Source: Glossina fuscipes (lineage: Eukaryota; Arthropoda; Insecta; Diptera; Glossinidae). From it: 64,000 nt of DNA. Position numbers and translations under genes: made by a program. The stretch lies in NCBI RefSeq assembly GCF_014805625.2, contig NW_023998433.1, positions 1,225,753 through 1,289,752 of the forward strand, read 5' to 3'. Below are positions 1-12,322 of the stretch, one piece after another. Each line of letters starts with the position of its first letter. Position 1 is the stretch's first letter. The notes below the pieces were generated by a model, which made no database searches, was not told the DNA's origin, and saw nothing but the letters and a program-made list of their open reading frames with translations.

Positions 1-2740
1 TTGCTATGTAAAATTGAAGACAACGAGACCGAAACGTAGACAAACTATTTGCTTTAACTATTTGCAATGAGAGTGAACGAATTGACAATACAGCGAATGA
101 GAAATGAATAAATATTTACTCGTTAATGCATAATTTATTATTAAGAAAGCGATTAGAAGCCGATAGTGAACGAATCCTTCTTTTGTTTTTGTTAGTGTTT
201 TTCTGCTAAAGCGTACGTTTGCTTTTCGTTTTATTAAAACACCTACAGTATCATACGCACACACTGTTTGCTTTCGAGCTCGACCAGTAAGATGAGCGTA
301 TTTCCGTGAAGAGTTAAAAACTCATATTCTCCAACTTTTATCGCTTGTTTGTTAATTTTAATGATCTTCTTTTTAGGTGAAATTATTTTGCAGGAACAAT
401 TTATGTATACATTTGCTAAGGCATGGGCCATACTTATATGAATAACATATATCGATATATATATCTTCCGCGACATACCCCCACACGTCATCTATAAGAA
501 AAAAATTCATATAGTTTTTAAAAAGTGGCGATAGTCGAACGATGCCTGTCAGAATGTCATGCCACTTCAATTGTTTGCGTACGAGTTACAGTGGGTATGA
601 TGGCTCCACTTTTGTTAATAACAAAATGGTGAAAATATCCAAATTTCTTACGTTTATCACACATTAAACTTTGATAGGAAACAATTGAAAAGTGTTAAGA
701 CAACTCTACTTCATCGCACGCAGCAGTTTGACGGTGGTTTGCTATTTTTAAACTAACTCGTTCGGACACCGATTAAAACAAAAAATACCAAAAAAAAATC
801 TTGAAATTTTTTCCCGATAATGAAGAAGTGAACTTGTAAGAATTGGCTAATATCTTAAAGGTACGAATACATAGTTGTGTATTCAACAGTTGGCATTAGA
901 GTTTTCGCAGGGTAAGCTCTTCTCAAAATGTGTACCGCGTTGTACACTCACAATGGATAATATGTGCTGTATCACCGGAGAACGGCTGCAGAGTCAAAAT
1001 TACATGAATTGATATTCGAATTGCTGCCGCCGGATTTTCGACATTTTCAAACGGGACCTCATGTTAAGTATCTTAATAAATTGTTCTCTGAGAAGAGTAT
1101 TGGTTAGAGAGTCTTTGGGTTGATAATGGCTTTCTTAAAGGAACTTATATTATCTCGGCGATTGCTCGCCGATCGATATATTAGCTTTGCAAATCTATTG
1201 TATATCGTACCGATCATTTGCCCGAAAAAATGATTAATACTTCTTCACTACGCGCCATAATACACAGAGCACAAGGTTTATAGTCATATCTCGTTGAAAG
1301 TTTTATTTGATGTTCTAACCTTTCGTTTATGATGAGCACAAGAATTTACTTCGTATAAGTAACACTTTTCTGTTTATATATTGGTCATTTCCTTTTCAAA
1401 AAGAAGAACGTCCTCTCCTTAGTTCTTCATCTTTTTATCGCTAGTAAAAACAGCAAGTACAAGCTGTATTGCCGCCATTCATTCCCTTTAGAAAATCGCT
1501 CTGTAGCTATCTCTTTGAGCACGCACTATTTATTTATTTATATTTATTTCTGTCTTCGTTTTGGGCTTGATAGTTTTTTGAGATTTGCAACAAAATGTAC
1601 GTTCCGTCTTAATAGGTATGAGAAGAAAGGAAGCAGAAAAAGTCAACGAAGAGTAACTGTACCTCAACATCAATATTGTTATTTAAAAAAACTACTAAAA
1701 GTGTAGTCGAGCGTGCACGCAGACTGGAGAAAACAAAAGAGTAACGATCTTGATAATTTTGACATCAGGGCCTCATTCGGTTTATCGAATTTGCAAACAC
1801 AATAGAATATATCAAATTTAATTACACGATCTTTGCATCTATCAAGAAAAAAACATTTTGGTAAAAGAAGCAAGCGTTGCCAGTTTTGATAAAAAGTCTA
1901 ATACGACTCTTATACGACCTTGTTTCGAGTAAATGCTTTACAGAAATGAGTAAAAAACGCAGAAATAAGGATTAAAGCAGGAATCGATTTGAAGTCCTTT
2001 GCGACAGCAACACCTCTTGTGTTATTTCTTCATATTTGTCATATTACCCTCCTACTTGCTCTCTCCTCTCACCGGTAAGTTAGAGTTAAGTAAATTTCTC
2101 AAAGCAGTATTGCGATTACATACTATGAAAATTTGCATTTATGCATAAGCTTGCCGTAAGCCATTGATAGATATCTCACAAAGAACGTTCATAGTTTATA
2201 TAGTTTTTTAGTTGATCCATTCGTCAATCGATCAAGTCGTGCTTATGGTTGCAAAGCCGTTCGCTTCTTCCTGTAAAGTCGAACGGAATGAAGACATTTT
2301 TTTAAAGTAAAGATTTTTAATGCTTTATTTCGGTTTCTTTTTGCACCAGTTTGTAAAAATTGTTAAAGACTCTAAACAGAAGTACCGGCAATTGTAAAAG
2401 CAGTGAAAGTGTGTCGAGCGTATATTATTGGAGGACATTTTAAACTGGATAATCCAGTTTATAGTTATCCTTTAATAATATTCCGAATATGTTTCATTAA
2501 ACTTTCTATATAGTATGTGCTTGCATTAATTTTCAAAATCGATTTGTACGGGTAAAAATGACAAAGAAACGGGAAATATCAGTGTACGTAGCGATTAAAT
2601 TGGATGATTTTGAGGTTTTTCTACATAAAATAACAGCTTTCCATTTCATATTTACTTACTTTATTTTATTCAATATACGCCAAAGCGAATCATGCTGCGC
2701 TCAATATTGCATTTTCGATATTCATTATTTTTCTTATTTC
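1..2740. other. No recognised gene
   Basis: AT-rich sequence without an open frame longer than about 80 codons and without a recognisable domain, RNA gene or repeat signature. It lies downstream of Rh7 and may be intergenic. Confidence 0.5.
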
Positions 2741-2744
2741 TTAT

Positions 2745-3195
2745 TTGAAGAAATCTGCTACTGAAGCCCATCAAACCCTTTTAGAAGCTTATGATGATTG
2801 CCGCTCCATCATATCTCAATTGTTGGTTTTGATTTCAACGGTTTAAAAGTGGTGATTTCAATGTCAATGATAAAGAACGGCCTGGAGAGCCAAAAAAGTT
2901 CCACTACAATGAATTGCAAGTCTTATCGGACGAAGACTCGACTCAAACTCTTAAAGAGTTTGCGAATAGCTTAGGTGTTGATGAATCAACTATTTCTAGA
3001 TGTTTACATATGACAGGAGAGATCCAAAAGGTGGCGGATCTGCTACGACAACCCTAAGCGCAAAACGCCATTGGTTAGACGAGGGGAGCCACGCACATCG
3101 ACACAGAAGCGGAATATCCATGGCCGTGAAGTCTTGCTCGTTGTTTGGACCGCTGCGAAACCAATATCGTTCCTCCAACACGGTTTTCAAGTGAA
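2745..3195 (+). mobile_element. Decayed mariner transposase fragment (irritans-like)
   Basis: Translated with frameshifts, the plus strand gives KKSATEAHQTLLEAYDD, then KSGDFNVNDKERPGEPKKF, STQTLKEFANSLGVDESTIS, and after an internal deletion NPKRKTPLVRRGEPRTSTQ. These are consecutive blocks of the mariner helix-turn-helix region and the catalytic domain near the second Asp. Frameshifts, stops and loss of the first catalytic Asp block make it non-functional. Terminal inverted repeats were not identified. Confidence 0.8.
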
Positions 3196-3534
3196 AATAT
3201 TCTCAAAATTAATGCAAGCATCTAATATTTATAATATAATGAATATAATGAAAGGTTTTAACAAAAAATAATAACAACAATAAAAAGAAGAAGAAGAAAT
3301 AAAAGGTAATGTAATGTATGTAAATTTTGTTCTTCTTTTGAAAACATTTTAACAATATATCTTTTATTATTTACATTTGAAACACATACATTTATAAATA
3401 TAGAGAGATATCATAACAAAAATATTCTGTATATTTAACATTAACGAGCTTTTCTATATACGTAGACTAGACAAAATACTTACTTTTCCTTTTGTTTTCA
3501 TTTCTTTTAAAAGTAAATTCTTAGTTTATTTTCA

Positions 3535-3540
3535 CTTTCG
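3535..3540 (-). terminator. Candidate polyadenylation signal for Rh7
   Basis: AATAAA reads on the minus strand about 135 bases after the Rh7 stop codon. Such hexamers are common by chance in DNA this AT-rich, and another lies near 3365-3370, so the true 3' end is not fixed by sequence alone. Confidence 0.3.
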
Positions 3541-3672
3541 ATAACAACGCACTTAACATTTTTCTTCCCTGGGCCAGTTCGCCTAAATTCTATATACGAC
3601 TATTATAATATACTATCCATACTATATTATATTGTTATTATAAATTAAATGAAATAGGTTTGTGTTTCATTT

Positions 3673-6580
3673 TCAAAATTGACTTTGTTCTATATGTTTA
3701 GCTACGTCTGGATGTACTACCTTGACATAGTCCTGACTGCCTTCCCTTAACTCGGGTACCACTGATAAATTGAGATTGTTTATGCTTTCTGGCATATCGT
3801 TTGTACGGTTGCACGCATCGCTGTACGTACGCAAGCGTCGAGCTGTTGATGATCGGGTCAAAATTGAAGATTGTATCGTCGATGAACGCTTTATCCGATT
3901 CTTTCCATAGATTAAACGTCGAAATTCCATGCGAAAACGTGGATGTGTAGCGGCGTAAACATAGGGATCTATACAGGCTGCTGTCTTACAAAATAGAGCA
4001 GGTATCATGGAGCCTATTGGTGTTAGGTATTGTTCTTGACCAAACACACCCAGCATAGCTACAATCGAGTATGGAGTCCAAGCAACGAACCACAGCCCTA
4101 TTATCAGAAAGACAATTATCGCCAATTTTTGTTCAGTCTTATTCTTGTCTCTATTTGACTGAATTCGATTTGCGGCAAATACTACCCTTAAGATGTAAAA
4201 ATATGAAGAGCAAATTATTATTAATGGAATACACCAGGCAACAACGAAAAAGATAAACATAAATATGCGTGCGGAAATTTCTCGATTAAGATAATCGAAA
4301 CTGCATGTTGTTAAAAATCCTTCTGGTACATAAATTGAAAGACCAACGTCAATCGCTGGTATTACACTGAAAAGGCAACTATAGCACCAAATGATCATAA
4401 TAATAATATGGGTTCGCAACTTGGAAGTGTAACGTAATGGATCTAAAGGATGGACAACCACATTGTAACGATCTAAAGCGATAGCCGTTAAGGTACCAAT
4501 AGACGCAGTGCCGCTTAGTCCTCCGAGAAAGCCATAAATGCGACAAGCTGTACAAGAGAATATGGAAAAATGGGTAACAATAGAAAAAAGGTAAACCTTA
4601 CCACTTACCTAATTCACCTAGAGCAGGTCCTCGCTTAAAATTATTATAAGCCGCAATGGGACATTTTAATAGCATTATCAAATCGCTAATCGCTAAATTG
4701 ATGACCAATTTATTTGCCGGAGTGCGTAACGATTTACATCTGTAATGTGCAGAATATGCAAAATAAACATCATGCTCAGTTTGTCTCATCATATTAACAT
4801 AATAATGCATCTCACATATTTGCCAAAAAATTTGTAAAACGTAAGTAAGCAATTTGCACAATTGCATACTAATAACAATGCAAAATGTATATTTGATTCT
4901 TCCATTGAATGGCTATATTAACAATTTCCCTTCTAGCATGTTTCTAAAGTGTAACAAAGGGGTTCGCCACCCGAAAGAAATCTTTTCGACGAAAGATCAC
5001 CTTATTCATCAAGTATTTCGTAAAAAAAGCAAGTTGTAGCCTAATCTTTTCCCGGTTGATTTCCAACTTTTTTTAATACGTTAACGGACATGTTTTGAAA
5101 ATGTTTATGTTTATTTAAAAACCGCTTCTTCGAACAAGAATACGCTAGTGTAGCTTCACTGACGTAACACATGTTGATTAGACATGAGGCTGAGAGCTAG
5201 AAAGTTAGAAAGCTTTCAATATTTCAGCTAAGAAATCAAAAGTTTTAGATAGAGATTTGTTGTTGTTAATTACAATGATATTCGACTGTAGAAATGTCAC
5301 GTAAAGCGATTTTTCCTTCAGCAGACGCAGCGAAAAATCTACTTTATCTTCAAAGCAAGCATACTAATCTTCGAAAGAAAGTTCATCAGGAATATTATTT
5401 GTAGGTTGAAAGGCAATTCTAATTGGGGGGGAAGTTATATAAAACAATTTTTATAATATAAAAACATATCTATAACATATTCCAGACTATTTGCCGATCA
5501 TTTTAGATATTTTTAAATAAGGGGAATTCAATGAAGTTGCTTTAGTCCAAAATACAAGAAGAAAGTTCATGTTTGTATACTTATGATGTAATACATCAAA
5601 CATTTCATCTTACTTTCATGTAAAAACATGCACTTGTTGAAAGTTCTTAGATTGCGAAATAACCAAAACGTGTATATAATCCATCATAAGTGGTGTAGGG
5701 TATAAATAAAAACACAAACTAACGGATTTGAATACTATTTCAATGAAATTGAGCTTTTTGGCTAAAGAAAGCATTTACACTTACCTCACAAACATGAATA
5801 TAACTAAAGTGTTGCCAACAGCACCCACACTTGATATGACGCAATAGATAAGTCCCATAATAAAGAATAACTCATCGCTTGGTGGTTCGAATTGGAGCCA
5901 AAATGGATTTGTTTTCGCTATATAAGAGACATCATAAAGACCTTTATAACTCTCGAGAGGATACGAGCTACAATTATAAATTGGCAAAAGTGATGTAAAG
6001 CAAAATATTTGCTCTTCACAATCATATTTATTTATTTGTACGCCTAGAAACGTTTTCTTTTTTACGATTTTTACATCAAAAAGCTGAAAGCCTACGTTAC
6101 TTACCTAATGGTATAATCTGTGGCGTTCACTGTTGTATTTAATAATTCGCCGTTAATTGCGAAACTCTCGTTAGTATCTATACAGTGTGCTTTTGAACAG
6201 TTATCGAATAACAAAATAGCCTCTGAATATTTCGTGGTAGCATTTGATGTTGTTGCGATTGTTGATGTTACAGAAATATTCCCCTTACGAAAGTAAAAAT
6301 TTGTGGTAGTGCTGCCTGAAATATGAATTATTTGCAATGATGAGGCCAATGCGGCAGCAATATAGGCAACCATTGCTAAATGGATGTTTAAAGTTAGCGG
6401 GATACGTTGCTGCGTACGACCCATTATGTTTTTACTGCAATTTGAAATCAATGGCATAACGGTCTTGAATAGCGTTTTTGTACGCACTCGGTTTGTTGAA
6501 TATGTGATATGCAGGGAATGCTGCTGTAAAAATTTGTAATCGCGTTCATCACAACTGCTGTGAATATTTGAAATATCCAT
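3673..6580 (-). CDS. Rh7: Rhodopsin 7-type opsin (four coding exons, complete)
   Basis: This is a light-sensing seven-transmembrane receptor that binds a retinal chromophore. Coding exons on the minus strand are 6580-6105, 5967-5785, 4739-4609 and 4547-3673. All introns are GT-AG, the phases agree (2, 2, 1), and the 1665 nt give 554 aa plus TGA. Residues 1-158 are an extracellular tail with seven N-x-S/T sites. TM1 is near residues 195-218 (GNTLVIFMF). TM2 carries K245 in MLLKCPI, the lysine position of insect UV opsins. C265 and C345 should form the disulfide. D289-R290-Y291 is the DRY motif, K451 (FCKTAAC) is the retinal Schiff-base lysine, and DPYVY (457-461) replaces NPxxY. The third loop (near [11 protein letters not shown]) lacks the QAKKMNV-like block of the main visual insect opsins, as I recall for Rh7. 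[13 protein letters not shown] is very Rh7-like. The start is uncertain: ATG at 6580 is the first in frame, but ATG at 6424 (M53) begins a signal-peptide-like stretch and gives 502 aa, nearer the roughly 480 aa of the Drosophila protein. Confidence 0.95.
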
Positions 6581-6879
6581 AGCAGCAGTGAGTGCATGGG
6601 CACTAGAAAGCACCTTGCCTTTGTTACTTTCGGAATGCCATATAAAGTTTTTACTCCTAATTTTTCACCTGTTTAAAGAAGATAAACTTATTTTAAGTAT
6701 CTACTGATATTTTTTAAAAATCCATATATTTAGAAAAATTTATTTCGTTAAATTGTTTGGCGGCATACACTCTCTCGTTTTCTTACAACTTCAGAAGTGC
6801 TTTGCTGCAATTATAAATGAAAGAATACATAAGCATTTTTAAAATTCTTAAAAAGTTGTCGGCGAATTCTATAATAATA

Positions 6880-7235
6880 TTGCCGTAAAACAAGGGAAAA
6901 CATTCTAGCGGGACGCGGTCCGCCATTAAATAGCTTGCATCAATTCGTTTAATATAGTTACTCATATAACGACGTTTCAAAATAAGGTGTAATATGGAAA
7001 ACAATTCAAAAAGTGATCCAATCTGAACCTTTCATATTCAATAGCGTTCATGTTTGAGCTAAATTGCAACCTAATGGTTGAACACAAGAAAACAGGATAG
7101 AGAGGCAGAGACACAGACGGACAGACAAGGTCAGATCGATGCAAAAAGTGATTCTGAAACCATCAGTGTAATATAAGACAGGTCTATCGACAAGCCTAAT
7201 ATACCCATGTAACACAAGTGATGCAGAGTACGAAA
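6880..7235 (+). repeat. Dispersed repeat family B, copy 1
   Basis: It contains the family B left signature (GCGGGACGCGGTCCGCCATT followed by AAATAGCTTGCATCAATTCG) and the right signature (ACAGACGGACAGACAAGGTC, GATCGATGCAAAAAGTGATT). The same order occurs in other copies in this window. It lies upstream of Rh7. Confidence 0.5.
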
Positions 7236-8738
7236 ATATTAGAAATCATAATAAAGGCACATTTTATTAAAAGAGTGAAAAATTTATTGCATTACATTGT
7301 TTTTTTAATATTAAAGCATATGGACTTCGTAGGTTAAATAAAAAAAATGTATTGAAAAACGTTTGCATAAAGTCCTTTCGTTTTGAAAAAACTGTTTCGA
7401 ATACTTTCAATATTTCTTAGACAACACCGTAGAATACGTTAATTTTCGTTATATTCATTATAAGAAACTGCGTAAGACATCTATCTACGCATAGTTCTAC
7501 ATAAGGATTCCGATGCATGCTTGAAGCGCTTTGCATTATTATTAGCAAAAATGTAAACAAATCGTGCTAACAGAAATTGTAAATATCCGATCAGATTAAC
7601 TTGTCATTACCGATTTCAATCGAATCGTTGCTCTACTCCACTCCGATAGGCGCATGACATCTGCAGAGTTCGAACATCATCTCTACATTGCTCAACTCAC
7701 ACTTGCTACATTGAGTATTTGAGTATACATGAGCGCGGAATCAACTTAAGCGTACTCGACGATCGAAAGACATCCAAACTGGAAGTAATTTAGATATTGC
7801 CCCTCTGTAATTCGAACACCTACGCAGATGAAAACATTCAAAGGCAAGTCCCAAAAGGACGATTACCTATTACACTGTCGCTAGTGCTTGTAGTTACGTT
7901 GTTTCATTTATCTAATTGCACAATTAAACAAGCTTTCAAACGATCCTGAAACTAAACAGCCTGGTTACCAAAGATCATCAAAACGCCGTTACAAAGCCAA
8001 TTACAAAGCCGTATATCAAGCATGTTAAAGTGTTGTATATAGGCAGAAAGGGCTATTAAATATCGTTTAGGATATTTGGTCAACTGTCTTCATCATAAAA
8101 TATCAAAAATTATAATGTGTTACGGTATCCCAACGACTTATTTTTCATGAAAAACCTTAAATAGGCAACGCTTTGAAAGATACGTCCATGGGCAGGTAAT
8201 TCGAGTTTACGAATATCAATAATATGCATATTTATGTCATTAATTTATATCTCCCTTATGTGGAATAAATTGATATAAAATTTAGATGCGTTGATAGACC
8301 CTTTTAGTTAGAACTGACTATGTAAAGAGACTCTCATGAAAGGCAAACCCTTCTATAGGCGACAAGGTCTAATTTGTACTTATTTATAATGGAAGCAAGG
8401 GGAAAATACTAAAAACCCTGAGAAGTAAATTGACTTGACAAATTTGGACCCCGTTAGTTGGTGCTTTGAGCATCCGCCAATATGAGGGCTTTTATAACAA
8501 TTAAGCCTTCACTTAAAAATAATGTTTAAGTGTTAATGTGTTGTCATGAAAATTTTTGAATGTCTGGATTGAGCATAATGGTTTAGGGTGTCTAAAAGTT
8601 TCGTCTCGCCCGGCAAATGAATTACGCGATTTGTATTTAAATGAAGAAATGCGCATAGAAGCGAAAAACGAATAAAAAGGAAACTTATTTCATTAATAAT
8701 GACGTAATATTCTGTTAAACTATACACAAGCATCGATA

Positions 8739-9130
8739 CAAAAATAGGAAAAACAAAGTTTTCAAAGAATTTATGAAAATTGGTTCTGCGCATCACTATT
8801 TGCTCTACACTCCGGCAAGGTAAAGACCAATTTTATTGCATATATCTTCAGTTGATAAAATCCCCAGCACTTCTTAATCCTGAATAGTTTCATAATTTAA
8901 TAATGTTTTCTGCAAGCTCGCCGTCGAAGCATGTGCCCGCCATGGTTTAATAAGAGTATGAAATATTATAAAAATAGGAAAAATAAACTTTTCAAGAAAT
9001 TTGTGGAAAGTGGTTCTGCTTGCGACTATTTTGCCTATTCTGCATCAAGGCATAGACCAGCAATATTATTGCAGACACCTTCAATTGGTGAAATCCTCAC
9101 TACTTGTTAATCCTAAATATTTTTTTAAGT
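8739..9130 (+). repeat. Imperfect direct duplication inside the retroelement relic
   Basis: A block of about 155 bases starting AAAAATAGGAAAAA near 8739 recurs near 8970 (AAAAATAGGAAAAATAAA, then AATTTGTGGAAAGTGGTTCT). The copies differ at many sites. They correspond to the same pre-RT segment of the element. Confidence 0.65.
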
Positions 9131-10198
9131 TTATCAACTCCAAAGGAAAAATCTCCATATTCCCTGACATGTTTCTTTCAATGGCTCTGAGCCCTCTGAT
9201 GATGCTGAAATATCGAATTTCTTCGCTGAATACTTCCGACAAAATTTTTCAACTGAGTATCCGTACCTGATAACTAACTCGGTTTTGATTTCTAACTTGG
9301 TCATTTAAAAAATCGACGGTTTGCATGGTTCGAGGTCTCTAGAATACAGTTGTGCGCCTGCAGCTAATCGGATTCCATTATGTGTACTCATATCAATTCA
9401 TAAATGTGAAAATAGACATCACTGAGAGTTGAGAACTGTAAGGGCATTGCCAAGTTGAGTATCTTACCTAAATTGTTTAAGCGAATTGTTACTCAGCGTT
9501 TACCTTTTGCTATGAAATTTTATATTTCTTCATTCGGGCATTCCTTCCTGAAAGGAGGAACGATAGTCACGAATCTTTTAAAGTTTACTTGCCGTGTTTT
9601 CAAGGCTCTTTCTAGTGGTTTCGCACGGATGTCGTGTATACTAATTTTAGTAAAGCGTTTGCCTTGCTTAACCATAACTTATTGATCTTTAAACTCCAGA
9701 TCTCTGGCTTACGTCTGCTCTTGCCTGAATAACAGACCGTTCAGGGTTCTGTTTAACTTCAACTCAAGGCAGCCTCTTAGGACCCCTTTTATTTCATTTA
9801 TGCATTAATGATCTCAGCCAGAGGCTTTCCGTCTCAAGGAGAAAATCATTCATTACTGAGTATTTCATTGATTAACACAAGTTGGAAAACGAAGAATCGT
9901 TCATCGATTTAGGGATTCTGTTCGACCAAGGATTACTTTTTATTTTGCACATAAGATTTGGTCCAAAGAGCTTAAGGATCCTTACATTACAAAAAGGCTT
10001 AATTAAGTTAATAAATGGTACTATCGATTCGCCCACATTACTTAGTAATATAAGCTTCAATGTCCCCAACCACTTCTCTAGGCACTTTATCTTTATTAAA
10101 CTTATTCAATGCAAATATAATTGTGAGTTGTTTAACAAAATCTCAGAATCGAATTCTTTAAAGTCTATCAAAACACCTATTCTTAATAGACGTATTTA
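8739..10198 (+). mobile_element. Broken Jockey-clade non-LTR retrotransposon
   Basis: Pieces of a reverse transcriptase read in order on the plus strand with frame changes: NPKYFFKFINSKGKISIFPD (pre-RT region, about 9.11-9.17 kb), ILPKLFKRIVTQ followed by a GTIVTNLLKFTCRVFKAL block (RT motif region, 9.46-9.62 kb), a VPQGS-like region (about 9.75-9.8 kb), LGILFDQGLL (about 9.91 kb), and after a large deletion NGTIDSPTLLSNISFNVP (10.01-10.06 kb), typical of the 3' end of Jockey-like ORF2. The YADD catalytic box was not found, and stops and deletions make it inactive. Confidence 0.75.
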
Positions 10199-12218
10199 AA
10201 GTAACTTGCAATCTTAACACCTCACCATTATTCGAGAATTAGCTGTTGTTGTTTACTGTTGTTTTGCATGTTTGCAATGGCTTAGGTTTTCACTTGCAAT
10301 TTGGATCTGTAGTCGTTGTGTACTAGTTGTGTAGAAATTAATGAAAACACGTGTTCTTAGTAGATCTGCACATCGCTTACAGCCTGACTTTAAAACTAGT
10401 TCATCCAAAAATTATGTTTAATATTAAGTTATCTTTAATACCATTAAAAAAGTGCAGAGTGTCTGGATTTGCTACGCCAACAATCCGGACATTGACTCAG
10501 TGTTTTTTTATGCTGTCACATTGATCAACAGTCAACGTTTTGCCATACAGTGTTAATTCACACGCTTTTTTTTCTATTATTTTTTCTTTCTTTACTTCTC
10601 CTTGTACACTTTGTATTAATTTTTAATACTAATTAGTATCAGATTTACTTCTAACAGTCATTTGAATGCGGTCCTTAATTTATGTTAGCCGAGTTTCATG
10701 TGTAAGCAAAAAAAATGAATAAATAAAAATAAAAGTAACATCAATTTTTGACCCATTATTTTTTTTTCGATTTTTGTTTTCTTCATCCGAATTTCAAAGA
10801 TGATCAATATAAACAAGTAAGAAAAGCTTATTTGTCTGTGGTCAAATCTTTTCTAACCATCACTCTTTATCTTTAAAAATGTAAATAAATCGAAACGAAT
10901 GCCGTGTAAGACTGGCTGGAGACATTTGTGGCCATTTTTTGTTCCAATTTTATACATGGATTTAATGTAGGAGAAAATTTTTCTCGTCCTGCATTTTTTG
11001 GCTTAGAAGTGATGGGGAAAGAAACTTAAGAGCACAAGTATTGCATTGTATGGGTGCTATATTTAATCGATTTGACCTACTTCCGAAAACAATCTGCATT
11101 TAGAATTTCTACACCTTTTGCCAAATTTGAAGTCGATATCTTAATTTTTGCGAACGAAATAATACATTTACACCACAGGTGGGCACATATCATCATCGAT
11201 TCAAAACAGCACGCTCATCAAAAATATATGTGAGTACATATTCCATATGGTCTCTGCAGTTTTCTTCTATGCGTTGCGAACATTCTGACATAATGAATTT
11301 ATCTCTGTTCGACGGTGAATATGAAAAGAAGGATTCAAAATCAAAATTTCTATTACTATCCAATTATCGCTATTTTATTACACTGACTGGTCGAATGTTT
11401 TAATCAACTTGACTATTCTCGTCGATCAAGTAGATGTTTACAGAAAGTTTTAGGGGGAATTCTTGTCTCTTTGTATCAATTAATTTATTTTCACATTTTG
11501 TATATAAATAATTTATAAACTAAATTTGTAATTTTGTTGGCATTGCGCGGCAATGACGACGAATGATTTACCAAATTTACATACAATGCATTAATTAATA
11601 ATAATTGCCGTAGTTGCATCTTTAAGTTCTTTCTCCCTTACTCTACTTATAAATCTGGCATGTGGTTTATAAAGCGTACACATAGATATTGGGGACATGT
11701 TTAAAGTGGTTGGCTATCATTGAAATAACTAAATTGTAACGAGTATTTTTATCGGGGGTATGCTTATGACTTCCCAGGAAGTTCCTTTCCAAAAAAATTA
11801 ATAAAAATTCTTGGACCTTCGTATTTTTTCTAAATTATCTCTTTATTGTCTACAGGGAATTCGATAGGTATTTCCAGCTTCGTGTATTTTTAAGATGAAA
11901 ACGATCTTATATGCAGTTGTGATTAACGTATTAAGAGTGATGAAAGTATTTTAGTTATGTTTTTCATAGAAGAAAAAAAAGACAGCGTGGTGTTCCGCCA
12001 CCCGACTTTTACTCGTAGTTATTTTATCAGATATTACTTTCCGCGTTCCGTCCGTACCAAAGTTCTGCAAAATACGTGGGGGAGATTACAGCAGGCAACC
12101 TTGTGCGGCAATACGGCCGCTCGTCCACTCCTACCTGCCTCCTAATTGCTTTTATTGTCCCTAACCATTCGAAAAGTGTTTAGAGAGAGTGTTCCAACCC
12201 GTCGTTAATGCCTAATAG

Positions 12219-12322
12219 CGACTAAGTTGAACCAGCTATCCCACATCCGTAAGGTAAACATCTCTCCGTCGTTCGGTGATGACGACTAAGTTGAACCAGC
12301 TATCCCATATCCGTAAGTTAAG
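12219..12322 (+). repeat. Tandem duplication, period 64 bases
   Basis: The stretch ACTAAGTTGAACCAGCTATC followed by CCAYATCCGTAAG occurs at 12,221 and again at 12,285 with one or two differences over about 38 bases. The spacer between them is less similar. No function is evident. Confidence 0.75.

Noticed and set aside
3000..3190. Overlapping open frames on both strands near 3.0-3.2 kb
   Set aside because: They are explained by the frameshifted mariner relic on the plus strand.
5785..5987. Reading the second Rh7 exon from an upstream TTG or an acceptor before 5,967
   Set aside because: Only the acceptor AATTGTAG at 5,968-5,970 restores the phase after the first exon (AG|C) without a stop; earlier AGs give the wrong phase or a stop.
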